A stretch of 64,000 bases of DNA, taken from positions 1-64,000 of the forward strand of contig JAHLLK010000027.1 of the NCBI GenBank assembly GCA_020444165.1, written 5' to 3'. The notes under the pieces were generated by a model that did no database searches, was not told where the DNA came from, and worked only from the letters and a program-made list of their open reading frames with translations. Positions 1 to 9,558 of the stretch are shown here, in pieces (the stretch's first letter is position 1; each line of letters opens with the position of its first letter). This stretch comes from Deltaproteobacteria bacterium. GTDB lineage: Bacteria > Desulfobacterota > Desulfarculia > Desulfarculales > Desulfarculaceae. The position numbers and the translations under genes were made by a program.

Positions 1-248
1 GAGAGCATTGCACGGGGCGTCCTGCCCCGTGCAATGTCGGCTTGGCAAAAACGCGACTCCACCCCAGCAAGCAGAGCTTGCCGGGGGCCCGGGTTTTGCC
101 AAGCCTCACAAATTGCAAGCTTTTTGAAGCTTGCAATTTGGCGGGCCATCCTTGGCCCGCATCGGCCATTGCCTGCCGTAATCTTGTTTCACAGCCCTTT
201 TTGACATAATATCAACATGTTTTATGTGTTTCACCATGCAATGGCCTC
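1..248 (+). mobile_element. Small structured mobile element, copy M1 (MITE-like)
   Basis: The window opens on the left end of this repeat (GAGAGCATTGCACGG) and it ends in ATGCAATGGCCTC. It is almost identical to the copy at 32631-32877 and related to copies at 1513, 11862, 27154 and 35076. It encodes no protein. It contains successive hairpins: TTGCACGGGGC pairing with GCCCCGTGCAA, CTTGGCAAAA with TTTTGCCAAG, AAATTGCAAGCTT with AAGCTTGCAATTT, and GCGGGCCA with TGGCCCGC. A right-hand stem pairs GGCCATTGC with GCAATGGCC. The left target duplication would lie outside the window, so insertion cannot be confirmed for this copy. Confidence 0.85.
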
Positions 249-295
249 GTTCTGGAGGTTGGGCGCGCCTGCCGACCTGACCGCCCGGGGCCGGG

Positions 296-1420
296 TCAGG
301 TCTGGGGTCCCGGAGGTGGGGCGGCCTCGGTTTGATAGGCCGGGCCGGGGACACCCGGCGCTCCGAAGGAGGGGATGTGGAACACCCTGAGCCGCCGGGC
401 CAGGACCCTGCCGAGACTGATGCCCGGCTTTTCCACCGCGAAATAGGCCGCGGCGGATAGGGTCAAGAGCATTGATAAATACAAGAGGAGATAGTGTCCG
501 GTAGTAAGCTGGGCCGGGATGTTCAGCAACTTGTAAAACCCGATACCCATCAGAAGGTTACGAGCTTGCGTTACCAGCCTGAAATCCAAGATGATGCCGT
601 GGATCAGGTACATGGAATAGGATATGCGGCCGATGTTCACGGTCAGGGGGTTGTCGAACTTAAGGTTATTACTCATAGCCGTTGCGGCTATCACCGCTCC
701 CAAGATGGCGTAAGCTAGTTCGGAATACTCGCGCGTGAGGTTTTTGGACGGAAGGAAATTCATCAGCATCAGGACAAGCAGGCTAGCCAGGCATAAGGTA
801 TAGCCGAAGCCGCCCGCCAGGAAGCTGGTCTTGTCCCCGGATAGGTTGTGCTTCAATATATACAGGACGATGCCCACCGCGAAACAATGGAAATACCGTA
901 AAGTCAGAGAGAAGGGGTAACCGCCCAGGTCGAAACGGCCGAACCTGATGGCCAAGGCCAGGGCCGCCAGGGCCGCCACCAAGCCCAAGGTTATATAAAC
1001 CCCGTGCTCGAGCCGCCGCAGGGGGAAAAACAGCAGCGGGGCCAATATATAGAACCAAATCTCCGCGTGCAGGGTCCAAAGCACAGCCGTACCCACTCCC
1101 AACGTGCTGACCTTGTAAACCAGCACGTTGCCTAGGAGCATGTCAAACAGATCTCCCGTCGCGAACTTATCCCGGGCCAGAAACAGCCACACGGACAACA
1201 GAACCATCATGGGTATGTATATCCGGCAGATGCGCCTGGCCAGAAACGATAGGGTGGACTGGCGCTGCACCGTGAATGCGATCAAGTAACCGCTGATGAC
1301 GAAAAACAGATAGACGCCGAGGTAGCCGCCCGGAGCGCCCGGGCTGTAAGCGTGGTGAATAGCCACCGGCATTATAGCAAAAAACCTAAGAGTGTCAAAT
1401 ACATCAATGCGTTTGTCCAC
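296..1420 (-). CDS. Acyltransferase family 3 (OafA/YrhL-like) membrane protein
   Basis: A 374-residue integral membrane acyltransferase of the Acyl_transf_3 family, which O-acetylates or otherwise acylates surface polysaccharides or lipids in the inner membrane. The N-terminus has the family hallmark RFFAIMPVAIHHAY (catalytic-type His in the first segment), followed by GVYLFFVISGYLI and about ten hydrophobic segments; length fits the family. I chose the GTG start at 1420 because AAAAGG lies about 10 bases upstream; an upstream ATG would add residues encoded by the neighbouring repeat M2. The gene is flanked by two same-orientation mobile elements (M1 and M2) and faces the polysaccharide genes downstream. 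The substrate cannot be told from sequence. Confidence 0.85.
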   Translation of the reverse strand: MDKRIDVFDTLRFFAIMPVAIHHAYSPGAPGGYLGVYLFFVISGYLIAFTVQRQSTLSFLARRICRIYIPMMVLLSVWLFLARDKFATGDLFDMLLGNVLVYKVSTLGVGTAVLWTLHAEIWFYILAPLLFFPLRRLEHGVYITLGLVAALAALALAIRFGRFDLGGYPFSLTLRYFHCFAVGIVLYILKHNLSGDKTSFLAGGFGYTLCLASLLVLMLMNFLPSKNLTREYSELAYAILGAVIAATAMSNNLKFDNPLTVNIGRISYSMYLIHGIILDFRLVTQARNLLMGIGFYKLLNIPAQLTTGHYLLLYLSMLLTLSAAAYFAVEKPGISLGRVLARRLRVFHIPSFGAPGVPGPAYQTEAAPPPGPQT

Positions 1421-1512
1421 GCCGCGTTCACCTTTTCGCTGCTCACCGCCGACGGGGGCCGGGCCCGCGGACCGACCTCCCCAGGGCTCCCGCCTGATGT
1501 GTTTCCGATTTT

Positions 1513-1727
1513 GAGGGTGATGCACGGTGCGTCCTGCACCGTGCATCTTGGAGTTTTGGCAAAGCCGTGGTTTTGCCAAAACTCACAAATCACTTGCCTT
1601 TTAGAATCGTGATTTGGCGGGGCATCCTTGGCCCGCTTGGGGCCGATGGCGCACAACTAACCGTCTAAATATGACATAAGCGACTGTTTTAGATACAATA
1701 TATTTGCATTTGCCGTGCATCGGCCTC
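1513..1727 (+). mobile_element. Small structured mobile element, copy M2 with ATTTT target duplication
   Basis: A diverged copy of M1 of about 215 bp, beginning GAGGGTGATGCACGG and ending CCGTGCATCGGCCTC. The 5-bp ATTTT occurs immediately on both sides (1508-1512 and 1728-1732), a clear target-site duplication. Stems are preserved with different bases from M1: GATGCACGGTGC pairs with GCACCGTGCATC, AAATCAC with GTGATTT, and GGCCGATG with CATCGGCC. No coding capacity. The next 255 bases up to the IS element contain nothing I can assign. Confidence 0.85.
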
Positions 1728-1987
1728 ATTTTGGGTGGGCCCATTATCCAAGATCATGCGGCTGAGGCCGCCTACCACCCGGTTTGGGTCGCCCTGTGCT
1801 GCTTGGTGGATGGATTAACCCAGCCACAGAAACGGCACAAAGTGACCCCTCGCCTCCAGCTTGAGGTGTTTTCCCTTAAAATAACTATAAAAAACTGTAA
1901 GCCTCGAATTCTGGATATCGTAGCCCGTTCTGTTTTTCCCGTCAAGCGGCACCCAGGCCGTTCAGACCATGCCCAGCACCACACTAC

Positions 1988-3275
1988 GAGGCTGATGCAC
2001 CGCAAAACCGGGCCTGAAAAGCCTTAACTATGCTTAATAATTGCTTATAATGGCAGAAACGGTATGGATGGAGGGAGATAGTGTCCAATCGTTTCGAGCG
2101 TAGCGCGGGCGGATTTCTGGATTTGGCGGTTTCCCAGTTGAAGAAGGCCAACACCTTCCTGGAGGACGTGGATCGGGTGGTGGACTGGCGCCCCATGGAG
2201 AAGCTTTTGAAGAAAAAGCTGCGTCGCAACAAGGACGCCCTGGGCACCCTAGCATATCCGGCCCTGTCGATGTACAAGGTGCTGTTGCTGCAACGCTGTT
2301 GGGACTTGAGCGACCAGGGCATGGACGACGCCCTGGCCGACCGCATTTCCTTCAGCCGCTTCGCCGGGTTTCCATTTGAGCACGACACTCCCGACTCCAC
2401 CACCATCTGCCGCTTTCGCAATGCCCTGATGGAGCGCGGGCTGGACGAGAAGCTTTTCAATATCCTGGGGGAGCAGCTTACGGCCAAGGGTCTCATCGTC
2501 AAGCAGGGCGTCATCGTGGATGCCTCCATAGCGGAGTCCTCACGGCGTCCCCGGAAAGTGGAGGTGGTGGAGGAAAGCCCGGGCTCAGACGAGGAAGGGG
2601 TCGCCTACGACGTGAACACCACCTACTCGGAGGACCACGAGGCCCGGTGGACCATCAAGGCCAAAAAACCTATTATGGCTTCAAGATACACGTGGCCACC
2701 GATGCCGAGCATGGCTTCATCCTGGGCGGACACGCCACCCCGGCCAACCGAGCGGACACCAAGGAACTGCTGGAAGTGGTCGAGGAAGCGGCGACGTCCC
2801 CCGGGGCCATGGTGTTTGCGGACAAAGGCTACGACAGCCTGGACAACCGCTGCTCACTGGAGGAGATGGGTCTCACCGACGGCATCATGTACAGGGCAGC
2901 CAAGGGTAGGGAACTGACCGAGGCACAGCGGATCATGAACCGGGCCATTAGCCGCCTGCGAGGCAAGGTGGAGAGGGCTTTCGGCACCCTGAAGCGCGAT
3001 TACGGACTACAGCGGACCAGACACCTGGGCGTTTGCAAGGTCAAAATGCAGCTCTTGATGAGCGCCATGGCTTTCAACATCAAAAAGGCCACCCTGCTGG
3101 CTGGATAGTGCGCCCATCGGGCGCAAACCACCCCAAAAGGGGCATCAACCCCCCCCTCCGTGGGGTGCCGATGACTGCGGGTAATCAAGTATAAACGAAC
3201 TGATAAGCCCAGCCAGACCAAAAAATCCATCCCAAAACAGGTCAAAATACTAGGCCTGGCTTATGCAACGGCCTC
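1988..3275 (+). mobile_element. IS5-family insertion sequence with 5-bp duplication
   Basis: A 1288-bp insertion sequence bounded by imperfect inverted ends: GAGGCTGATGCA at the left and, read inward from the right, GAGGCCGTTGCA. The 5-bp ACTAC flanks both ends (1983-1987 and 3276-3280). It carries one transposase gene, frame-disrupted at 2663-2668. Downstream of the transposase, up to the right end, lies about 165 bases of non-coding sequence with short palindromes. The terminal GAG...CTC sequence and 5-bp duplication match the small non-coding elements M1-M6, so this IS or a close relative is the likely source of their transposase (inference). Confidence 0.85.
2081..3108 (+). pseudogene. 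IS5-family DDE transposase, frame-disrupted
   Basis: An IS5-type transposase in two overlapping frames. The first frame (GTG start after GGAGGGAG) carries the N-terminal DNA-binding region, SDQGMDDAL, DSTTICRFR and the first catalytic Asp in IVDASIAE. The second frame carries KTYYGFKIHVATDAEH, FADKGYDS (second Asp) and KVERAFGTLKR (catalytic Glu). The frames join at a run of six A (2663-2668): a seventh A would give one continuous protein of about 342 residues reading KKTYYGFK. This is either a one-base deletion, or slippage (transcriptional or a -1 ribosomal shift) on the A-run still makes active enzyme. All three DDE residues remain, so the inactivation would be recent. Confidence 0.85.
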
Positions 3276-3281
3276 ACTACA

Positions 3282-3800
3282 GTGATGGGCCACGGAAAAG
3301 AACGAGTCCAAAGGCACCGGGCGATGGGCGCGAGATTTGATCCGGCTTGGCGCTTTCTCCGCTCGGCAGAAGTCTTCCGGATCGCCGGGGGTGGCCCGGT
3401 TGGGCGGCCACCGAAAAGGGCCTGCCACACATGTCCATCCTTGGTCAATTTTTCCTTGCCCCAGTGGGGCTCCCATCGTAATTTAACCTTCGGCCGAAAT
3501 ATCGGCCCAGCCGGTTCGCGATATTTCTCCCACGCCGAATTGGTGGAACAGTTGGCGGCGGGGCTGCGGATTTCCGAGGCCCGGCGTGCGCTCCTGGGCG
3601 CATCGGCCGGCAGCACATTCGGCTCCGTACCGGGGACTTTTTTTTGGAACCGGGACGAAATCGCCTACCGGACTTACAGAGAACAGGCCGACATCTCCGC
3701 CGCCCGCCGTGATTTCGGTTACCACCCCCGGAGCCTCTGGGATTATTTGACACGCGTCTCTCCGGCCGACCCGGAAACGCCGCCCCAGGTGAAGGTATGA
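3282..3800 (+). pseudogene. Probable remnant of an NAD-dependent epimerase/dehydratase C-terminus
   Basis: This open frame starts 6 bases beyond the right end of the IS. Only its last 90 or so residues look like real protein: SHAELVEQLAAGL and then DEIAYRTYREQADIS and ARRDFGYHPRSL, which resemble the C-terminal end of extended short-chain dehydrogenases (typically DISKARRELGY.P). There is no Rossmann GxxGxxG nor YxxxK motif, so an intact enzyme is absent. The first 80 residues are low-complexity and probably not genuine. The stop overlaps the next start as ATGA, so translational coupling to the methyltransferase may keep the reading frame useful. Rearrangement around the mobile elements is the simplest explanation. 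Confidence 0.45.
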
Positions 3801-4483
3801 CCGCGCGGAAATTCGACGATTTTGCCGAGGACTACGACGACATCCACGTCAAGAACCTGGGGGTGTTCGGCGGCGAGGCCGAGGCCTTCACGGCCTACAA
3901 GATGGACTACCTGCGGGAGTTGGCGCCCACGGTGGCTGGCCCGGTGCTGGAGTTCGGCTGCGGCGTGGGCCGGAACCTGCCCTATTTGGCCGAGGCCTAC
4001 CCCGGGGCCGCCCTGGTGGGGGCGGACGTGTCCGGCGAGTCGCTGAAAGCGGCGGTCCGCCTCTGCCCGGCCTGCGAGTTCCGGCTGCTTTCCACCCCGG
4101 CCGATCTGGCGGCCCGGGGCCCAGAGTTCGACCTGATCTTCGTGAGCAACGTATTCCACCACATCCCGCCCCCCGAGGCCCCGGCCTGGGTGGGGGCCTT
4201 GCGCGCGGTTTGCCGCCCCGGGGCCCGGCTGGTGGTGTTCGAGCACAACCCCCTGAACCTCCTGACCCGGCTAATCGTGGCCCGCTGCCCCTTTGACGAG
4301 GACGCCGTGCTCTTGCAGCCCGCGCGGCTCATGGGCCTGGTGGAAGAGGGCGGGTTCCAGGTACGACGGGCGCGCTACACCCTGGTTTTCCCCTGGCGTA
4401 CCAAATTGTTACATAAAATTGAAAAAGTCCTGGGAATGCTTCCCCTGGGTTGTCAATATTATGTGCTGGCCCAGGCGGATTGA
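3797..4483 (+). CDS. Class I SAM-dependent methyltransferase
   Basis: A 228-residue soluble methyltransferase. The SAM-binding motif I is VLEFGCGVGRNLPYL at about residue 50, followed by an acidic residue in GADVSGESL (motif II) and FDLIFVSNVFHHIPPPEA (post-II region, UbiE/BioC style). It starts at an ATG that overlaps the previous stop (ATGA). It lies among cell-surface polysaccharide genes and precedes a large membrane protein by 35 bases, so it may methylate a sugar or lipid intermediate. The substrate is unknown. Confidence 0.85.
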   Translation: MTARKFDDFAEDYDDIHVKNLGVFGGEAEAFTAYKMDYLRELAPTVAGPVLEFGCGVGRNLPYLAEAYPGAALVGADVSGESLKAAVRLCPACEFRLLSTPADLAARGPEFDLIFVSNVFHHIPPPEAPAWVGALRAVCRPGARLVVFEHNPLNLLTRLIVARCPFDEDAVLLQPARLMGLVEEGGFQVRRARYTLVFPWRTKLLHKIEKVLGMLPLGCQYYVLAQAD

Positions 4484-4518
4484 CGGCCCCGGGCGTTCGA
4501 TTACACCGGAGAGCGAGC

Positions 4519-6630
4519 ATGGATCCCTCCCATAAAATCAGCCGTGTTTACGGGTGGTCCGTGTTCAATCTGCGGCGCGTGGCCCAGGAGGACGACGGGG
4601 TTCTGTGGCGGATGATCCTCCGCCGCTGGCCGGATTTGCTCATCATCTGCCTCTTGGCGGTGGGCTCCTATTGGGTTGGGCAGACTTACTTCGCCAACGT
4701 CATCAACCGGATCAATAATCCCCTGGTTTTTCACCAGCAGCAGGTGAACGCGGCGGTTATTTCCGCCTGCGGCCAAGGCTACCAGCACTGCCGGAACTGC
4801 CCGGAGCTGGAGGATTTTGCCAGGTTGCGCGTCAAGACGTTTTCCTGCGCCCAGCTTCCAGCCAAGCCGGCATTGTATCCTCCCAGCGTGATTCAGGAGA
4901 CATGCCGCAACCTGTTCGGACTGTTCGCCTGGGCCTGGCGGGACGGGAAGATGACCTGGCCGGCCCTGGCCCCGGTCTTCGCGGGCATCTTCGCGGTAAC
5001 TCAAGCGTTGATCTACCTGATCTTCCGCCTGGGCATGGGCCGGCTTTTGTCCCTGGCCGGCAGCGCCGTATTCGCCGTGGCCCATGTCACCCATTTGATT
5101 TATCTCCGCGATTACTCCAAAGCGCCCTTCATTTTGTTCGTGTTGTTCTTGTGCGGCGTGCTGCTGCTGAAAAAAATCAATTTTCGCGGGAAGTTGGTCT
5201 TGGGGGTTCTGGCGGGGTCGGCCCTGGGATATGGTTACGGTTTCCGGACCGACGTGCTCATCTGCCTCCCGGCCTTCGCGGCGGCGGTGGCCTTTTTCAC
5301 CCCCGAGGGGGTGTGGCGGCTGTGGAAACAAAAGCTGGCGGTGATCCTGGTGTTCCTGGCCTGTTTCACCGCGGTAGGCTGGCCCGCTATCTCCTTTTAT
5401 TCCCACTACTCCAACCTGGCCCACGTGACCCTTTTGGGCCTGACCGAGCGCCAGACTCCGGCTCTCAACGTGGAAAACCCCTTTTATTACTGGTCGGTGA
5501 TCCACAAGGATTCCTATACCAGCCTGCAAGTCGCCACCTACGCCTATTTGGCAACGGGGGACCAAAGACCCTATCCCACCCACCAATACGACTTGGCCTA
5601 CAATGCCGCCGGGATGAAGCTCCTGTTCGATTACCTGCTGCACTATCCCGCCGACGCCTTGGCCCGGGCCTATGCGGCCATTTTGGGCATAGCCAAGCTG
5701 CCGTTCCTCTTGTTGGCGCTATTTGTCGTCTTTTCCTTTTGCCGTATTCGCTACGGTCTTTTCTTTTTCCTAGCCGTGGCCTTTTTCATCGGCTACGCCA
5801 GCATCCAGTTCCAGGAGCGCAACTTTTTCCACATGGAGTTCGCACCGTTGTGGCTCTGGGGCGTGGCCTTGGCCCAACTGGCCGCCTTGGGACATCACCT
5901 GTTCCAGAAGCTGTGGCGCGAGAAGACCAGCCTGGCCGCCCTGGGGGCCGCGGCGCGCCAGGGTTTCCGCACCCATTACTGGAAAAACGCCCTGTTCGTG
6001 GTCCTGGCCGTGGCGTCGGTGTTCGTCCTGCTCGCCGGAGCGCGCTGGTACCAAGGCTGGGTGCTCGCCGGCATCTACGCCCAATATGAAGCGCCGGGGA
6101 ACCTGATCCCGGTAAAATACGAGAAGAGCGACCTGCCGGACGGACGGCTGAAGCTCTCGCCCCCGCCCCTCGATATGTTCACCCGCTTGGCCGGCAACGA
6201 CGAGCTGGACCACCGGGTGGGCTATATGGCGCTGCGCTTCGGGCCGGACCCGGGCCTGCCGGCCACCTTTGACGTGCGTCTGGACTTCGGCACGTCGCCC
6301 GACGACTACTCCGAAGACCTGGCGGTTACCGCCGGTCCCGAACATGGGGTGGCCCTCTTCGTGCCGGTTTACAATCGTTTGGTCTCCCGGTTTCCGGGGG
6401 AGTTCCGAGGGGTGATCTTCGATCGGTCGCTGGAGCCCTTTTTCCGGGGAATGAGCCTGGTCAAGGACTTGCACCGCACGCCCCCCATCCGGATCGTCAA
6501 CCTACACCAGGGATGGCAGAACGAGGACAAGTTCCAGACCATCAAGCCGCGAGACGGCTGGACGGAGACCTGGGCAATGGTTTGTTCGGCCGAGCGCCGT
6601 TGGGAGCAGCTTCGCCGGATGGGGCGTTAG
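4519..6630 (+). CDS. Large polytopic membrane protein, GT-C-like, unknown function
   Basis: A 703-residue protein with about eleven hydrophobic segments, from residue 34 to about 520, and a soluble C-terminal domain of some 170 residues. A loop after the first membrane segment carries a Cys cluster (CGQGYQHCRNC and a later FSC), likely disulfide-bonded outside the membrane. The layout resembles lipid-linked-sugar glycosyltransferases of the GT-C fold (GT39/GT83), but I see no diagnostic motif. The ATG at 4519 has GGAGAG 8 bases upstream; an earlier ATG would overlap the methyltransferase. Context suggests a role in surface glycan assembly or transfer. The name is a guess from topology. Confidence 0.75.
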   Translation: MDPSHKISRVYGWSVFNLRRVAQEDDGVLWRMILRRWPDLLIICLLAVGSYWVGQTYFANVINRINNPLVFHQQQVNAAVISACGQGYQHCRNCPELEDFARLRVKTFSCAQLPAKPALYPPSVIQETCRNLFGLFAWAWRDGKMTWPALAPVFAGIFAVTQALIYLIFRLGMGRLLSLAGSAVFAVAHVTHLIYLRDYSKAPFILFVLFLCGVLLLKKINFRGKLVLGVLAGSALGYGYGFRTDVLICLPAFAAAVAFFTPEGVWRLWKQKLAVILVFLACFTAVGWPAISFYSHYSNLAHVTLLGLTERQTPALNVENPFYYWSVIHKDSYTSLQVATYAYLATGDQRPYPTHQYDLAYNAAGMKLLFDYLLHYPADALARAYAAILGIAKLPFLLLALFVVFSFCRIRYGLFFFLAVAFFIGYASIQFQERNFFHMEFAPLWLWGVALAQLAALGHHLFQKLWREKTSLAALGAAARQGFRTHYWKNALFVVLAVASVFVLLAGARWYQGWVLAGIYAQYEAPGNLIPVKYEKSDLPDGRLKLSPPPLDMFTRLAGNDELDHRVGYMALRFGPDPGLPATFDVRLDFGTSPDDYSEDLAVTAGPEHGVALFVPVYNRLVSRFPGEFRGVIFDRSLEPFFRGMSLVKDLHRTPPIRIVNLHQGWQNEDKFQTIKPRDGWTETWAMVCSAERRWEQLRRMGR

Positions 6631-6762
6631 AACCGAGGTTTGGGAAGGCAGGGACAAGCGGGAGGAAAAACAGGAAAATTACTTTCCGCGGTGCTATCAT
6701 GCTCCGGCGAGAGGCCCAGGCGGCCTTTTGCGTTGTTTGACCGCTGAGCCGACAGGGGCACC

Positions 6763-8544
6763 TTGAACGCAACCACCCTAATCTACCTGGCTTTCTTGCT
6801 GCCCCTGGGCGTCTCCCTGGCCGCCACGCCGGTGATCATCGCCCTGGCCCGCCGCCATGGCTGGGTGGTGGAGCCCCGGGAGGACCGCTGGCATAGGAAA
6901 CCCACCGCGGTTTTCGGGGGGGTGGGCATCTACCTGGCCTTCACCAGCGCGCTGTTGGTCTTGGGCTGGCCCCTGAACCCCCACGAGTGGGCCCTGTTGG
7001 CCTGCGGTACGGCCATGTTCCTCCTGGGGCTGGCCGACGACATCCTGGACCTGAAGCCCCAGGTGAAGTTCCTGGGCCAGGTGCTCATCGCCACGGTGGC
7101 CGTGGTCCTGGGCATCCGGTTGGAGATCATCCCCTGGCCCTGGCTCAGCGTCCTGTTCACCGTGTTCTGGCTGGTGGGGGTCACCAACGCCCTGAACATC
7201 CTGGACAACATGGACGGCCTCAGCTCCGGCGTTACCTTCGTGGCCGGCACGGCCCTGGCCTTGGCCGGCTGGCTGGCCGGGCAGACCCACACCGGCATGG
7301 CCGGGGCCATGCTGGCCGGGGCCAGCCTGGGCTTCTTCTTCTACAACTTCAACCCGGCCAAGATCTTCATGGGCGACTGCGGCAGCCTGTTTTTGGGCTT
7401 CATCCTGGCCGCCACCACGGTCATGGGAGTCAAGGGCGGGGCCGGGCATTTGTTCCTCTCCCTGATCCTGCCCCTGGGCGCCCTGGTGGTGCCCATCTTC
7501 GACACCACCCTGGTGAGCTTCCAGCGCACCAGCCACGGCCGCTCCATCGCCCAGGGCGGCCGGGACCACACCAGCCACCGCCTGGTGTTCCTGGGGCTCT
7601 CGGAAAAACGGGCCGTGCTGGTGCTGTTGGCCATCAGCAGCATCTGCGGCCTGGGCTCCTTGTTCCTGGCCCATTTCGCCACTCCCCTGGCCGCGGTGGT
7701 GGTGGCCGCGGTGGTGCTGGTGCTCCTGGTCTTCTTCGGGGTGTTCCTGGGCGACGTCAAGGTCTACGACGCCACGGCCAAGAAGCCCGAGGACCGCTGG
7801 CACAGCCCCATCCTGGGCAAGGTGATCCTCTACAAGAAGCAGATCCTCCAGATGGTGGCCGACCTGATCCTCTTTTCCGCGGCCTACACCGCGGCCTGGC
7901 TGTTGCGCTTCGAGGGCCACCTCACCCCGGACCTGGTGGTGCTCCTGTCCACCTCCCTGCCGCTGTTGTTGGGGGCCAAGATGCTGGCCCTGTGGGCCTT
8001 TGGGGTCTACAAGGGCGATTGGCGCTACATCTCGGTCAGCGACATGATCCGCCTGGCCAAGGGCTGCTTCACCGGCTCCTTGTTGTTCGTGCTCTTGTTG
8101 GTGGTCATCTACCGCTTCGAGTGGTACTCGCGGGCCGTGATCATCATCGATTTCTTCCTGAGCTTCCTCATGGTGGCCGGCTCCCGCAGCCTCATCCGGG
8201 TGTTCCGGGAGAGCATCCGCTCCCGGCGGGGGGTGCCGGTCCTCATCATGGGGGCCGGCGACGGCGGCGAGCTCTTGATCCGTGAGCTCAGGAACAACCC
8301 CGGCCTGCCCTACCAGCCGGTGGGTTTCGTGGACGACGACCCGGCCAAGCGGGGCCAGGTGATCCACGGCATCCGGGTGCTGGGCAACCGTCAGGACCTG
8401 CCGGAATTGATCCAGGCCCACCAGGTGCAGCGGGTGTTCATCTCCATCCTTTCCCAGCCCCACAATGGCTTCGAGGACGTGTTCGCCACCTGCCGCAAGC
8501 TGGACGTGGAGTGCACCCGCATCCAGCCCATGATCAAGCTGTAG
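6763..8544 (+). CDS. Fusion: WecA/MraY-type phospho-sugar transferase + CapD/FlaA1-type N-terminal half
   Basis: A 593-residue fusion. Residues 1 to about 320 form a polyprenyl-phosphate sugar-1-phosphate transferase (GT4/PNPT family) with about ten membrane segments and the family motifs [20 protein letters not shown] (catalytic Asp pair), [12 protein letters not shown] and the basic GRDHTSHRL loop. Residues about 340-593 match the N-terminal half of CapD/FlaA1 dehydratases: four membrane segments, then an NAD-binding-like domain with [17 protein letters not shown] and [12 protein letters not shown]. The catalytic short-chain dehydrogenase domain of CapD is missing. Start is a TTG with AGGGG 4 bases upstream. 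It probably begins lipid-linked O-antigen or capsule synthesis, with the second half perhaps regulatory or scaffolding (inference). Confidence 0.85.
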   Translation: MNATTLIYLAFLLPLGVSLAATPVIIALARRHGWVVEPREDRWHRKPTAVFGGVGIYLAFTSALLVLGWPLNPHEWALLACGTAMFLLGLADDILDLKPQVKFLGQVLIATVAVVLGIRLEIIPWPWLSVLFTVFWLVGVTNALNILDNMDGLSSGVTFVAGTALALAGWLAGQTHTGMAGAMLAGASLGFFFYNFNPAKIFMGDCGSLFLGFILAATTVMGVKGGAGHLFLSLILPLGALVVPIFDTTLVSFQRTSHGRSIAQGGRDHTSHRLVFLGLSEKRAVLVLLAISSICGLGSLFLAHFATPLAAVVVAAVVLVLLVFFGVFLGDVKVYDATAKKPEDRWHSPILGKVILYKKQILQMVADLILFSAAYTAAWLLRFEGHLTPDLVVLLSTSLPLLLGAKMLALWAFGVYKGDWRYISVSDMIRLAKGCFTGSLLFVLLLVVIYRFEWYSRAVIIIDFFLSFLMVAGSRSLIRVFRESIRSRRGVPVLIMGAGDGGELLIRELRNNPGLPYQPVGFVDDDPAKRGQVIHGIRVLGNRQDLPELIQAHQVQRVFISILSQPHNGFEDVFATCRKLDVECTRIQPMIKL

Positions 8545-8797
8545 AAAATATTCCCCAAATACCCGCCCAAGATGGGCCATTATGGTAACGGACCACCCGG
8601 CCGCCGCGGCGGCGGGACGGGTTTTGCTTCTGCCCGGACGGGACGATGGTCTATCATTTTTCCTTAGGGGTAACGGCCTCGGGCGGACGCCGGGGTGCGT
8701 TCCCGCCGGCCCCGGGGAGAGGCCGGGGCGAAGCGCCGCAAGCATCGCGCGGCACTCCCGGGGATGGACGGCAAGGCCAATTTTGAAGGAGGCCCTG

Positions 8798-9514
8798 ATG
8801 CCCAAACTGATCCTGGTGCGGCATGGCCAGAGCGAATGGAACCTGGAGAACCGCTTCACCGGCTGGACCGACGTGGACCTCTCCCCCCGGGGCGAGGCCG
8901 AGGCCCGGCGGGCCGGGGAGCTTTTGCGCCAGGCCGAGCTGGGCTTTGACCTGGCCTACACCTCGGTCCTCACCCGGGCCATCCGCACCCTGTGGCTGGT
9001 GATGGAAGAGACCAAGCTGGTCTGGGCGCCCCAGGTCGCCGCCTGGCGCTTGAACGAGCGGCACTACGGGGCCTTGCAGGGCCTGAACAAGGCGGAAACC
9101 GCCGAACGCCACGGCAAGGAGCAGGTGGCCGTTTGGCGGCGGAGCTACAGCACCCCGCCGCCACCCCTGGAGCCCATGGATCCCCGCCACCCCCGCTTCG
9201 ACCCCCGCTACGCCGGGGTGGATCCGGCCAGCCTGCCGGCGGCCGAGTCCCTGAAGGACACCCTGGAGCGGGTGCTGCCCTACTGGCAGGGCGACATCGC
9301 CCCCATGCTGGCCCGGGGCCGCCGCATAATCATCGCCGCCCACGGCAACAGCCTCCGCGCCTTGATCAAGCACCTGGAGCACGTGCCGGACGAAGTTATT
9401 ACCCACGTGGAGGTGCCCACCGGCAACCCCTTGGTGTACGATCTGCACCAGGATCTGAGCGTGGCCGGCCGGCGCTACCTGGACGCCGAGCGGGCTGCCC
9501 CCTTGCCGGGCTGA
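8798..9514 (+). CDS. gpmA: 2,3-bisphosphoglycerate-dependent phosphoglycerate mutase
   Basis: A 238-residue cytoplasmic glycolytic/gluconeogenic enzyme that interconverts 3- and 2-phosphoglycerate. The phosphohistidine motif [10 protein letters not shown] is at residues 5-14, followed by [12 protein letters not shown], the signature [28 protein letters not shown], and [15 protein letters not shown] with the second catalytic His. Length and motifs match GpmA throughout. The ATG at 8798 is preceded by GAAGGAGG at ideal distance; the open frame extends further upstream but that part is not protein-like. The 250-base gap before it contains a GC-rich palindrome near 8600 that may end the upstream operon. 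Confidence 0.95.
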   Translation: MPKLILVRHGQSEWNLENRFTGWTDVDLSPRGEAEARRAGELLRQAELGFDLAYTSVLTRAIRTLWLVMEETKLVWAPQVAAWRLNERHYGALQGLNKAETAERHGKEQVAVWRRSYSTPPPPLEPMDPRHPRFDPRYAGVDPASLPAAESLKDTLERVLPYWQGDIAPMLARGRRIIIAAHGNSLRALIKHLEHVPDEVITHVEVPTGNPLVYDLHQDLSVAGRRYLDAERAAPLPG

Positions 9515-9558
9515 GCCGGCCCGGCCGGCCCCGGACGCCCCCTGGACCCAAAGGACCC

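Noticed and set aside
1..248. Small elements as IS605-type REP or group II intron remnants
   Set aside because: Clear 5-bp target duplications and inverted ends point to a DDE transposase, not to REP or intron mechanisms.
1704..2027. 107-residue open frame that would continue across the IS site after excision into the frame at 3282
   Set aside because: The residues have no family resemblance and begin inside element M2, so I read the in-frame continuity as chance.
3282..3480. N-terminal part of the frame after the IS as a genuine protein
   Set aside because: Low-complexity and unlike any family; only the later part resembles a dehydratase C-terminus.
6778..8859. Very long open frames antisense to the WecA-type gene (and similar ones antisense to 12242-14515, 15529-17232, 24717-26294 and 50252-53962)
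   Set aside because: They are rich in Gly, His, Gln and Pro with no domain, and lie opposite clearly real genes; they come from high-GC third-position bias.
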